Positions 56,318 to 64,000 of a stretch of DNA of 64,000 nt are shown here, piece by piece (position 1 is the first letter of the stretch; the number at the start of each line of letters is the position of its first letter). The stretch comes from Qipengyuania sp. HL-TH1. GTDB taxonomy: Bacteria > Pseudomonadota > Alphaproteobacteria > Sphingomonadales > Sphingomonadaceae. Position numbers and translations under genes: made by a program. The stretch covers positions 930,001 to 994,000 of the forward strand of contig NZ_CP142675.1 of assembly GCF_036365825.1 (NCBI RefSeq). The letters run 5' to 3'. Under the pieces are notes generated by a model that was not told where the DNA came from, made no database searches, and was given only the letters and a program-made list of their open reading frames with translations.

Positions 56318-57317
56318 GGCCGATCAGGATCGCGCCGATCAGGCCGGTTACGGTCTCCGGGATATGCACCTTGGCCGACACGAGCATGATCCCGCCGAGC
56401 ACGATGATCGCCCAGAAGGCCCCGTGTTCGAGGAAGCGGTAGGCCGCCAGCGTGCCCTTGCGGACGAGGTGGATTGTCATCGACCGGACGAACATCGCAC
56501 CGATCGACAGGCCCAGTGCGATCACGATCATGTTGTTGGATAGCGCGAAAGCGCCGATCACCCCGTCGAAGCTGAAGCTGGCATCGAGCACGTTGAGGTA
56601 GAGAAAACCGCCCAGGCCACTGCGCACGACCGCGCCCTGGAGCTTGGCTGCTTCTTCCTTCAGTTCGAGGATCGCATTGATGCCCTCGACTGCGATGAAG
56701 GTGACGAGCCCGAGGATGCCGGCCACCAGGAACGTTAGCGCCTCGTCCGGCGCGAGCATGGTCGAGATGCCCCACAGCACCAGCAACAGGAGCGCAATCT
56801 CGGCTGCCGGGAGCGCGGCGAACTTGGCAAGCTTGCGCTCGATCACCGCGATCCAGTGGACCTCCTTGTCGAGATCGAAAAAGAACTTGAGCCCGACCAT
56901 CGCGAGGAAGGCGCCGCCGAAGCCGGCAATCCCGACATGGGCGGAGGATACAATCCGCTCATATTCGCGCGGATCGTTGAGCGAGAGGTTGACCGTCTCG
57001 ACCGGGCCGAGCCCGGCTGCGATGGCAACGATCGCCAGCGGGAAGACGATGCGCATGCCGAACACGGCGAAAGCGATGCCCCAGGTCAGGAAGCGGCGCT
57101 GCCAGACCTCGTCCATTTCCTTGAGGACCGAGGCGTTGACCACCGCATTGTCGAAGCTGAGCGATATTTCCAGCACCGACAGGACCGCGACGATCCACAA
57201 CAGCGATAGCGTACCGGTAACCGAAGCGGTGCTGACCCAGCCATACCAGACGGCGAGGCCAAGACAGAAAAGCGTGAAAACGAACGAAAATCCGTAGAAG
57301 CGCCAAAGCGTTGCCAT
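56250..57317 (-). CDS. DUF475 integral membrane protein (TerC-like)
   Basis: 355 aa, nine or so transmembrane segments. TerC/DUF475 hallmarks: EISLSFDNAVVNASVL with Asp and Asn in the membrane, and the second-repeat counterpart NVLDASFSFDGVIGAFALSNN. Family members are linked to metal-ion export or tellurite resistance; no function is shown here. The ATG at 57317 lies 19 bases from the panB stop on the same strand. The 3' end overlaps the convergent SBF gene by 68 bases. Confidence 0.88.
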   Translation of the reverse strand: MATLWRFYGFSFVFTLFCLGLAVWYGWVSTASVTGTLSLLWIVAVLSVLEISLSFDNAVVNASVLKEMDEVWQRRFLTWGIAFAVFGMRIVFPLAIVAIAAGLGPVETVNLSLNDPREYERIVSSAHVGIAGFGGAFLAMVGLKFFFDLDKEVHWIAVIERKLAKFAALPAAEIALLLLVLWGISTMLAPDEALTFLVAGILGLVTFIAVEGINAILELKEEAAKLQGAVVRSGLGGFLYLNVLDASFSFDGVIGAFALSNNMIVIALGLSIGAMFVRSMTIHLVRKGTLAAYRFLEHGAFWAIIVLGGIMLVSAKVHIPETVTGLIGAILIGLSLWWSVRYNRRHPQEDAAPAD

Positions 57318-57336
57318 GTGTAGAAAGGTCCTGCGT

Positions 57337-58209
57337 TCAGCGCTTGGGCTGGTAGGTCTGGTCTTCGGTGGGGAAGCTGCGCGCGCGCACTTCCTCGGCA
57401 TATTGCACCACGGTCTGTTCGATGACCCCGGCGATATCGGCATATTTCTTCACGAAGCGCGGGACGCGGTCGAACATGCCGAGCATGTCCTCGGTCACGA
57501 GCACCTGCCCGTCGCATTGCGCCGAGGCGCCGATCCCGATGGTCGGGCAGGCCACCGCCTGCGTCGCTTCGATCGCGATCGGTTCGAGCACGCCTTCGAG
57601 CACGATGGCGAAGGCCCCGGCTTCGTCCAGTGCCTTGGCATCGCCGACGATCTTCTCCGCTTCGGTATCGCTGCGTCCGCGCGCGGCATAGCCGCCCAGC
57701 ACATTGACCGCCTGCGGGGTCAGCCCGACATGGCCCATTACGGGGATGCCGCGCTGGTTGAGGAAGGACACGGTCTCGGCCATCTGCTCGCCGCCTTCGA
57801 GTTTCACCGCTGCAGCGCCCGATTGCTTGAGCAGGAAGGTCGCGCTCTCGAACGCCTGCTGGGGCGATTGTTCGTAGGAGCCGAAGGGCATGTCGACCAC
57901 GACCACCGAATGATAGCTGCCACGCACGACGGCGGCGGCATGGTTGGCCATCATGTCGAGCGTGACGGGGATCGTCGTGGCCAGGCCATAGATCACCTGC
58001 GCCAGCGAGTCCCCGACCAGCAGGATGTCGCAATGCGCGTCGAGCAATTGCGCCTGCCGCGCAGTATAGGCAGTCAGCATCACCAGCGGCTCGCGCGTCT
58101 CGCCCGCGGTCTTGTGCGCGCGGATCTTGGGCACCGTCAGCCGTTTCATCGGCTGCGGCGTGGGGTTGGCCCGGCTGGTGCTCGTATCGAGCTGGAAAGT
58201 CGTCGACAT
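57337..58209 (-). CDS. panB: 3-methyl-2-oxobutanoate hydroxymethyltransferase
   Basis: First committed step of pantothenate synthesis, using 5,10-methylene-THF. 290 aa TIM barrel. Signatures: VMLTAYTARQAQLLDAHCDILLVGDSL with the Mg ligand Asp, VRGSYHSVVVVDMPFGSY, VKLEGG with the substrate lysine, and GIGASAQCDGQVLVTEDMLG. It ends KYADIAG ... VRARSFPTEDQTYQPK. Its substrate, 3-methyl-2-oxobutanoate, is also consumed by the bkd complex. No panC in the window. Confidence 0.95.
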   Translation of the reverse strand: MSTTFQLDTSTSRANPTPQPMKRLTVPKIRAHKTAGETREPLVMLTAYTARQAQLLDAHCDILLVGDSLAQVIYGLATTIPVTLDMMANHAAAVVRGSYHSVVVVDMPFGSYEQSPQQAFESATFLLKQSGAAAVKLEGGEQMAETVSFLNQRGIPVMGHVGLTPQAVNVLGGYAARGRSDTEAEKIVGDAKALDEAGAFAIVLEGVLEPIAIEATQAVACPTIGIGASAQCDGQVLVTEDMLGMFDRVPRFVKKYADIAGVIEQTVVQYAEEVRARSFPTEDQTYQPKR

Positions 58210-58337
58210 GCGGCACCCACTAGCAAGCGCGTGGAAGATGGCAAAGCGAAGCTTGGCATCGCGGGGTATTGCGTGTCTAAGACGCGCTTGTGACGCGCGA
58301 GCAGGGATCGCCGCGGTTGGAGAGGAACAGTCTGAAC

Positions 58338-59768
58338 ATGGTCGCTACCACGACTTCGACGGGCGAGGGATGGTCCTCGCGCAAGGCGTTTATTCTCGCA
58401 GCGGTCGGTGCCGCAGTGGGGCTTGGCAATATCTGGCGTTTCCCGACGCTGGCGGGCGAAAGCGGGGGCGGCGCCTTCGTCATCGTCTATATCGCCTGCG
58501 TCTTCCTGCTCGGCCTTCCGCTGGTGCTTTCGGAAATCTTCATCGGCCGCGTGGGACAGACCGACGCGGTCGGTTCGATCCGCCGCGTGGCAACGCAATC
58601 GCAGGCTGCGCCGGGCTGGTCGATCTTCGGTGCGATCGGGGCGCTGGCGGCTTTCCTCATCGTGGCGTTCTATTCGGTCGTCGCTGGCTGGGTGCTCTAT
58701 TACGCCGGCGTGATGGGCGCCGATTTGGGGCAGGCGATCATGGCCGGCGATCCGTTCCGCGGCGCGCTGGCGGGCGAAAGCCGCGAGCAGATCCAGCAGC
58801 GGCTGGGCGACATGTTCGCCAGCCCGGGCCTGCTGCTCGGCATGCATTTGCTCTTCATGGGGATGACGCTCTTTATCGTCGCGCGCGGGGTCAGCTCGGG
58901 GATCGAGAAGGCCGCGACCTATCTCATGCCGGTGTTCTTCGTGCTGCTGTTCGGCCTCGTGGTCTATGGCGCGATCGAGGGTGATATCGGTGACGCGGTG
59001 GCGTTCCTGTTCACTCCCGACTGGTCGAAACTCACCCCGCAGGTGATCAACTCGGCACTGGGCCAGGCGCTGTTTTCGCTCTCGCTCGGCGTGGCCGGGC
59101 TGATCACTTACGGCTCCTATATCAAGGAAGGCAGCGCCCTGGGCCCGACGGCCGCGATTATTGCGGTGGCGGATACCTGTGTCGCCCTGCTCGCAGGCCT
59201 GATGATCTTCCCGATCGTCTTCGCGGTCGGGCTCGATCCGGCGGCGGGTCCGACGCTGGTGTTCCAGACGCTGCCCTTCGCTTTCCAGACCATGCCGGGC
59301 GGCGCGCTTATCGGCTTCCTGTTCTTCGTGCTGATCCTGGTCGCGGCGGTCACCAGCTCGATCTCGCTGCTCGAAGTGCCGACCGCCTACGGCATCGGCG
59401 AGCGCGGCTGGAGCCGGCACAAATCGGCGCTGATCTTCGGCACGGGGTCGTTCCTGATCGGGATCGCCTGCCTGCTGGGCTACAATGTCTGGTCCGATGT
59501 CCGTCCGCTGGGGTTCTGGAGCCTGTTCGCGGAAACCGATATCCTCGACACGGTAGATGGCTTCACCGGCAAGGTCATGCTGCCCGTAGGCGCGCTACTG
59601 ACCTCGATCTTTATCGGCTGGAAAGCCGACGAGACGCTGCTGCGTACCACCACCGGGCTGTCGCCCTGGGCCTTCGGGCTGTGGCGCTTCCTGATCGCCT
59701 GGCTGTGCCCGATCGCGGTTGCGGTGATCCTGGTAACCGGGCTGTTTCCCTCGGTCCTCGGCAACTAA
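58338..59768 (+). CDS. sodium:neurotransmitter symporter family (NSS) transporter
   Basis: Sodium-coupled amino acid transporter of the LeuT fold, 476 aa, about 12 membrane segments. N-terminal hallmark AAVGAAVGLGNIWRFPTLAGESGGGAF carries the sodium and substrate sites in TM1; SLSLGVAGLITYGSYIKEG is the TM6 region. The ATG at 58338 (after AGAGGAAC) starts right before the conserved W-S-S-R-K. It stands apart from panB and points toward a second amino-acid permease. Confidence 0.92.
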   Translation: MVATTTSTGEGWSSRKAFILAAVGAAVGLGNIWRFPTLAGESGGGAFVIVYIACVFLLGLPLVLSEIFIGRVGQTDAVGSIRRVATQSQAAPGWSIFGAIGALAAFLIVAFYSVVAGWVLYYAGVMGADLGQAIMAGDPFRGALAGESREQIQQRLGDMFASPGLLLGMHLLFMGMTLFIVARGVSSGIEKAATYLMPVFFVLLFGLVVYGAIEGDIGDAVAFLFTPDWSKLTPQVINSALGQALFSLSLGVAGLITYGSYIKEGSALGPTAAIIAVADTCVALLAGLMIFPIVFAVGLDPAAGPTLVFQTLPFAFQTMPGGALIGFLFFVLILVAAVTSSISLLEVPTAYGIGERGWSRHKSALIFGTGSFLIGIACLLGYNVWSDVRPLGFWSLFAETDILDTVDGFTGKVMLPVGALLTSIFIGWKADETLLRTTTGLSPWAFGLWRFLIAWLCPIAVAVILVTGLFPSVLGN

Positions 59769-59872
59769 TGCGGAATCCTGCTTCCCGTTAGCCGCGATGG
59801 CGCGTATCTAGCGCGCTTCCGGCTGGCGGAGCAGGGCAGTCCTGCGGCGGGCCTGGGGAGGCCGCAGGCCGC

Positions 59873-61456
59873 ATGATTTTCGACAGGGTGAAGCCGCTGG
59901 ATGCAATCCTCGCGGCTGCTGAGAAGAAGTCGCTCAAGCGTTCGCTGGGCGGCATACAACTGATGCTGTTCGGCATCGGCTGCATCATCGGGACAGGAAT
60001 TTTCGTGCTGACGGCCGCGGGCGCGCAGAAGGCGGGGCCGGGGCTGATGCTCGCCTTCGCGATTGCGGGGGCGGTCTGTGTCGTGGCCGCGCTGTGCTAT
60101 GCCGAAATCGCCGCAACCATACCGGTGTCGGGGTCGGCCTATACCTATACCTATGCGACGATGGGCGAACTCCTCGCCTGGACGGTGGGCTGGGCGCTGG
60201 TGCTGGAATACGCCATCGCGGCCAGCGCGGTCTCGGTCGGCTGGTCGGGGTATTTCGTGGGCAGTATCCTCGACGAGACGCTGGGCGTGGCCTTGCCAAG
60301 CTGGCTATCGGCTGGGCCGCTCGCGCTGGGCGGCGTGGAGGGCGGGCTGATCAACCTGCCTGCAATGGTCATCGCGCTGCTGATCACCGGGCTGCTCATC
60401 ATCGGAACCAGCGAAAGCGCCAAATTCAATGCGGTGCTGGTGACGATCAAGGTGACCGCGCTGATCGCGTTCATCGCGCTGACGCTGACCAGCCCCGCCT
60501 TCGAGGCCGAGCGGTTCAACCCGTTCCTGCCCGCTGGCGTGTTCGGCGGCTTTGGTTCGGGACTGGGCGCGGTCGGTGCGGCAGCGACGATCTTCTTCGC
60601 CTATGTCGGGTTCGACGCGGTCTCGACCGCGGCGGAGGAAACCAAGGACCCGCAGCGCAACGTGCCGCTCGGCCTGGTCGGCTCGCTGTTGTTCTGCACG
60701 CTGTTCTACATCCTCGTCGCTGCGGGGGCGATCGGGACCATCGGCGGCCAGCCGATCATGGGACCGGACGGGATCCCGTTTCCCGCGGGGTCGGAAGAGC
60801 TCGCACGTCAGTGTGCCCTGTCGGTTCACGCCGATGCGCTGGTCTGTTCGAACGAGGCGCTGGCGCATGTGCTGCGCCAGATCGGTTGGTCGGGCGTGGG
60901 CAACGTGCTCGGCGTGGCCGCGTTTCTCGCGCTGCCCTCGGTGATCCTGGTGCTGCTGTTTGCGCAGACGCGCATTTTCTTCGTGATGAGCCGCGACGGG
61001 CTGCTGCCCGATTTCCTCAGCCGCGTGCACCCACGCTGGCAGACGCCGCATGTGGTGACCGCGCTGACGGGGATCGTGGTGGCGGTAGGGGCGGCGTTTT
61101 TCCCAGTGGGCCAGCTGGCCGATATCGCCAATGCGGGAACGCTCTACGCCTTCGCCATGGTCGCGGTGGCGGTGATGGTGCTGCGCCGGCAGCGCCCCGA
61201 CGTGCATCGCCATTTCCGCGTGAAGGGGCTGTGGTTTGTCGGCCCCGCAACGATCTTGGGCTGCCTGTTCCTGTTCCTCAACTTGCCGAGCGAAGCGATG
61301 ATCGTCCTGCCGGCGTGGAGCGCGATCGGCTTCCTCGTCTACTTCCTCTACAGCCGCAGGCGCAGCCATCTGGGGCAGGGGATCGTCGAAGTGGTCGATG
61401 CCGTTGCGGGTGAGGAAACGGCTATCCCGATCCATCCGCCCCGCGCGCACGACTGA
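59873..61456 (+). CDS. APC-family amino acid permease
   Basis: 527 aa, 12 to 14 membrane segments. N-terminal signature FGIGCIIGTGIFVLTAAGAQ, followed by CYAEIAATIPVSGSAYTYTYATMGE, and FFAYVGFDAVSTAAEETKDPQRNVP in TM6, typical of the cationic amino acid transporter (CAT/YfnA) subgroup. The last about 40 residues are cytosolic. Together with the NSS transporter it gives two amino-acid uptake systems side by side. A bidirectional hairpin follows the stop. Confidence 0.92.
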   Translation: MIFDRVKPLDAILAAAEKKSLKRSLGGIQLMLFGIGCIIGTGIFVLTAAGAQKAGPGLMLAFAIAGAVCVVAALCYAEIAATIPVSGSAYTYTYATMGELLAWTVGWALVLEYAIAASAVSVGWSGYFVGSILDETLGVALPSWLSAGPLALGGVEGGLINLPAMVIALLITGLLIIGTSESAKFNAVLVTIKVTALIAFIALTLTSPAFEAERFNPFLPAGVFGGFGSGLGAVGAAATIFFAYVGFDAVSTAAEETKDPQRNVPLGLVGSLLFCTLFYILVAAGAIGTIGGQPIMGPDGIPFPAGSEELARQCALSVHADALVCSNEALAHVLRQIGWSGVGNVLGVAAFLALPSVILVLLFAQTRIFFVMSRDGLLPDFLSRVHPRWQTPHVVTALTGIVVAVGAAFFPVGQLADIANAGTLYAFAMVAVAVMVLRRQRPDVHRHFRVKGLWFVGPATILGCLFLFLNLPSEAMIVLPAWSAIGFLVYFLYSRRRSHLGQGIVEVVDAVAGEETAIPIHPPRAHD

Positions 61457-61467
61457 TTGGTTGCTGG

Positions 61468-61504
61468 CAAAAAAGAGGGCCGCGCTCCGGATGGAACGCG
61501 GCCC
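61468..61504 (-). terminator. rho-independent terminator, mainly for the minus-strand stress gene
   Basis: GGGCCGCG (61477-61484) and CGCGGCCC (61497-61504) form a perfect 8-bp stem with a 12-base loop. On the minus strand it is followed by TCTTTTTTG. It lies 25 bases after the stress-protein stop and 12 after the permease stop, and may serve both convergent units. Confidence 0.8.
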
Positions 61505-61528
61505 TTGTCGTTTGAGGTCAGCCGTCCA

Positions 61529-62015
61529 TCACAGGTCGACTGCTTCGGCGTGCCGTTCCTCGGCCTCGTCGCGCACATTGCGGCCCAGCGCCATCTTGGC
61601 GGTGTTGAGCAGGCCAAGGTCGCCGTCCCAGATTTCGGCATCGCCGAGGTCCATGCGCAGGAAGACGATGTCGGGATCGTCCTTGCCGCCATCGTACCAG
61701 GCCTCGACGAAGTTATTCCAGAACTGGTCGAAGCGTTCCTGGCTGGTTTCGCGCGTCAGCGTACCGTCGAAGCGGGCGAAGAGTTCGTGGCCCTTACTTT
61801 CGAAGGTCGCGGTGGCGCGGCCGAGTTTGGCGAAATCGCTTTTGGTATGGGTGAAGAACCAGATCGAACTGTTGGCATCCTTGTCGAGCTGCGGGCTCAT
61901 CGGCACCGCGGTCGCGCTGTGCCCGTCGAGCTGGAGGAACAGGAAGGGCGAGATCGGCCAGCGCCTTCCAGAATTTGGTTTTCAGTTCGTCGGGGTTTCC
62001 AGCGGTGTGTTTCAT
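61529..62015 (-). pseudogene. general stress protein 26-like FMN-binding protein, single-base frameshift
   Basis: Pyridoxamine 5'-phosphate oxidase-like split barrel. The N-terminus from the ATG at 62015 reads MKHTAGNPDELKTKFWKALAD. Near 61951-61955 one extra base breaks the frame; removing it gives DSPFLFLQLDGHSATAVPMSPQ, which joins the rest: SSIWFFTHTKSDFAKLG, GTLTRETSQERFDQFWNNFVEAWYDGGKDDPD, and a C-terminal RNVRDEAEERHAEAVDL. About 161 aa once repaired, the normal size. The frameshift (+1 here) is probably a sequence error. Confidence 0.82.
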
Positions 62016-62126
62016 GGGTCTCTCCTTCAAAGGGTGTTGTCTGACCAATGGATGAGGCGGCGGTTCGGTCCCGCTGTGCGACGACGGGAGAACCCGCTGC
62101 GCCGAATTGCGAATCGATCCGATATG

Positions 62127-62141
62127 GAACATAACCGGAAC
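62127..62141 (+). promoter_or_regulatory. alphaproteobacterial LexA (SOS) box
   Basis: GAAC-ATAACCG-GAAC (62127-62141) is an exact match to the direct-repeat LexA site of alphaproteobacteria, 17 bases upstream of the imuA start. It predicts DNA-damage induction of the imuA-imuB operon. Confidence 0.88.
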
Positions 62142-62158
62142 GAACGAGTCGTTCCCCT

Positions 62159-62941
62159 ATGTCCCAGCCCGATTTTGCCTCCTTGCCGCTCACGGCCTTC
62201 GAAGACGTCGCCGCGCTATCTGCACGGCGCAGTGCGCGCTGGCGTCCGGGGCTGGCGGCTAGCCGGGGGCTGGCCCTGCACAATGAAGTGTTCGCTTCCT
62301 CGCGCGAGGGGGCAGGGACGGGTGCCGCGCTGGCGCTGGCGCTCGACGATTGGAGCAATATGTCGCGGGGGGATGGCTGCGAGGCGCAGGACCGGCGTAG
62401 CGTGCTGTGGGTCCAGACGCGCGAGGCGGCGCGGCGTACGGGGCGGCCCTATCGTGCCGGACTGCCGGAGCTGTTGCAGGGGCGGGTGATCCATGTGCTC
62501 GCCGAAAAATGCGAGGACGCGCTTTTTGCGCTGGAGGAAGGGCTGCGCTGCCGCGATCTTGCCTTCGTGGTGGGCGAGATTGCCGGCAACCCCAAGGCGC
62601 TCGACTTCACCGCCTCGCGCCGCCTGACGCTGGCGGGGGAAAAACATGGCGTGCCGCTGTTCCTCGTCCGGATCGATGCGGCGCGCGACCTGTCCTCGGC
62701 ACGGATGCGGTGGGAGATCGCCTCGGCCCCCTCCGCCGCGCCGCACTGGAATGCGCAGGCTCCCGGCCTGCCGCGCTGGCAGGCTGAACTGTTCCGCGCC
62801 CGTGCGCATGCACCGGGCGAATGGCTGTTGGCCGAAGAGCAAGGCGATCTTACCGCCAGCAAGGCTCGCAGTGCAGGCGATGAGATACTTGGCAATTGGA
62901 CGGCGGGATTGCGCCAGCGGCGCCCGCTGCGCCGGGCGTGA
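62159..62941 (+). CDS. imuA: ImuA, SOS mutagenesis accessory protein
   Basis: RecA/SulA-like accessory protein of the ImuA-ImuB-DnaE2 mutasome, 260 aa. Features: SRGLALHNEVFASSREGAGTGAALALAL near the N-terminus, VLWVQTREAARRTGRPYRAGL, GEIAGNPKALDFTASRRLTLAGEKHGVPLFLVR and the C-terminal NWTAGLRQRRPLRRA, all in the order seen in alphaproteobacterial ImuA. The LexA box is directly upstream. The stop overlaps the imuB GTG start by four bases. Confidence 0.92.
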   Translation: MSQPDFASLPLTAFEDVAALSARRSARWRPGLAASRGLALHNEVFASSREGAGTGAALALALDDWSNMSRGDGCEAQDRRSVLWVQTREAARRTGRPYRAGLPELLQGRVIHVLAEKCEDALFALEEGLRCRDLAFVVGEIAGNPKALDFTASRRLTLAGEKHGVPLFLVRIDAARDLSSARMRWEIASAPSAAPHWNAQAPGLPRWQAELFRARAHAPGEWLLAEEQGDLTASKARSAGDEILGNWTAGLRQRRPLRRA

Positions 62942-64000
62942 ACCCCCCGCAGGAGGGTGGCTCCCGCGCCCGCCGCATCCTGTCGATCTGGCTTCCTGCG
63001 CTGGCAATGGATCGCTGGCGGATGGTGACGGGCAAGCAGGCCGGGGCGCTTGATGCCCAGCCGCTGGTGCTGATCGCCGATACCGCGCACGGCCCGCAGA
63101 TCGAGGCGGTCAACCGTGCGGGCGCGGCAGCCGGCGCGCACAAGGGCATGATGCTCGCCGATGCGCGTACGCTCTGCCCCGAAATCGCCACCGCGCCGAG
63201 CGATCCGGCGGGCGATCTCGGCTTTCTCGAGACCCTGGCGATCTGGGCGCAGCGCTGGGGGCCGTGGTCCGCGCTCGACCCGCCCGACGGGCTGCTGGTC
63301 GATGTGACCGCGGTGGCGCATCTCTTCGGCGGGGAAAACCGGTTGCTTGCCGATGTGCAGCAGGCCTTTGCCCAGCGGCAGCTGGCGGTTCGCACGGCGA
63401 TTGCGCCAACCGCCGGGGCCGCCTGGGCGCTGGCGCATCATGGCCGCGACGGGGCTATCGTCGAGGGGGCCGAAGCGATCGAACGCGCCCTAGCCGATCT
63501 GCCCGTGGCCGCGCTGCGGCTCGACCAGGATGTGGTGACCGTATTGCGCCGGCTGGGGCTCAAGCGGCTGGGCGAGATCGCGACCCTGGGGCGCGATGCG
63601 ATCCAGCGCCGTTTCCGCAACCGCAAGTCGCCTGCCGCCAACCCGCTGGTCCGGCTCGACCAGCTGCTCGGCCGCGTGCCCGAACCGCTGCTGCCCGTGG
63701 TTCCGCAGCAGGTGCCGCTGGTCCAGCGGCGCTTGCTCGAACCGATCCGGCATCGCCAGTTGCTCGATACGGTGGTCACCGATCTTGCCGGGGACATGGC
63801 GCGCGAGCTCGAGGGGCAGGGGCAGGGTGCTCGGCGTCTCGAACTGGGGCTGTGGCGCGTCGATGGCGAAGTGGTGGTTCGCCGGCTCGAACTGGCGGCC
63901 GCGACACGCGATCCGGCGCATATCGTCCGGCTGTTCGCGGCGCGGCTCGACGATGTGGATGCCGGGTTCGGGATCGAGATGCTGCGCCTGCGGGCCAGCT
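62938..64000 (+). CDS. imuB: ImuB, Y-family polymerase-like protein (3' end outside window)
   Basis: Starts with GTG at 62938 (GTGA overlap with the imuA stop) and remains open to the end of the window, at least 354 codons. The N-terminus RRILSIWLPALAMDRW replaces the catalytic D-x-D strand of active Y-family polymerases, as is characteristic of ImuB, which acts as a structural hub rather than a polymerase. Later segments include GAHKGMMLADARTLCP, WGPWSALDPPDGLLVDVTAVAHLFGG, and LKRLGEIATLGRDAIQRRF. A dnaE2 gene is expected just beyond the window. Confidence 0.92.
   Translation, partial: MNPPQEGGSRARRILSIWLPALAMDRWRMVTGKQAGALDAQPLVLIADTAHGPQIEAVNRAGAAAGAHKGMMLADARTLCPEIATAPSDPAGDLGFLETLAIWAQRWGPWSALDPPDGLLVDVTAVAHLFGGENRLLADVQQAFAQRQLAVRTAIAPTAGAAWALAHHGRDGAIVEGAEAIERALADLPVAALRLDQDVVTVLRRLGLKRLGEIATLGRDAIQRRFRNRKSPAANPLVRLDQLLGRVPEPLLPVVPQQVPLVQRRLLEPIRHRQLLDTVVTDLAGDMARELEGQGQGARRLELGLWRVDGEVVVRRLELAAATRDPAHIVRLFAARLDDVDAGFGIEMLRLRAS

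Noticed and set aside
1..64000. CRISPR array, prophage or insertion sequence
   Set aside because: No regularly spaced short repeats, transposase or integrase genes, or phage structural genes were seen.

Overview
The window is 64 kb of high-GC, gene-dense chromosomal DNA from an alphaproteobacterium, most likely a sphingomonad of the Erythrobacteraceae type (inference). Support comes from the gene order zauP-like/zapA/tkt/gap/pgk ... fda/thiE/efp/suhB, a GAAC-N7-GAAC LexA box before imuA, the PEP-CTERM type prsK/prsR genes behind an EpsB-type sugar transferase, and the protein families seen throughout. No rRNA, phage genes, transposase or CRISPR array was found. Three tRNAs are present (Pro-CGG, Asp-GTC, Leu-CAA), and a probable 6S RNA.

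Layout. 1-7.4 kb: 3' part of recG, low-molecular-weight tyrosine phosphatase, CHASE3-like diguanylate cyclase, acetyl-CoA synthetase and a TonB-dependent receptor. 7.4-13.9 kb: a complete RND efflux operon (adaptor, pump, outer-membrane channel) divergent from a TetR regulator. 14-19.5 kb: tRNA-Pro, thyA, and a branched-chain 2-oxoacid dehydrogenase operon (E1 alpha, E1 beta, E2) behind a clear sigma70-like promoter, followed by a DUF1801/YdeI gene whose start codon lies in the loop of a perfect hairpin. 19.8-23 kb: tRNA-Asp, GPH-type sugar symporter, 5-formyl-THF cyclo-ligase, 6S RNA, zapA and its upstream coiled-coil partner. 23-39 kb: central carbon genes tkt, gap, pgk, fda, interrupted between pgk and fda by a 5-kb accessory block (thioesterase, beta-lactamase-fold enzyme, flavin reductase, a tryptophan-halogenase-family enzyme and its degenerate paralogue), then thiE, an L,D-transpeptidase, an M23 peptidase, efp and suhB.

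39.2-41.4 kb is a small lower-GC accessory segment starting exactly at tRNA-Leu. It holds three unrecognised ORFs, imperfect 88-bp direct repeats around the middle one, and a partial copy of the tRNA 3' end at the far side. 41.5-48.5 kb: SLC13-type transporter, M20 amidohydrolase, isocitrate lyase divergent from its probable ScfR/RamB-like regulator with two inverted repeats between them, and a small membrane protein. 48.6-55.3 kb: exopolysaccharide/PEP-CTERM regulatory operon (EpsB-type phosphoglycosyl transferase, PrsK kinase, PrsR sigma54 activator, PrsT-like TPR lipoprotein). 55.3-64 kb: SBF-type transporter, DUF475 membrane protein, panB, NSS and APC amino-acid transporters, a general-stress FMN-binding protein, and the SOS mutagenesis genes imuA and imuB (imuB runs off the end).

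Four otherwise well-conserved genes (recG, the RND adaptor, the TPR lipoprotein, the stress protein) are each broken by one single-base indel while the reading continues cleanly in another frame. This pattern looks more like residual sequencing or assembly error than real decay, and it should be resolved before any of them is called a pseudogene.
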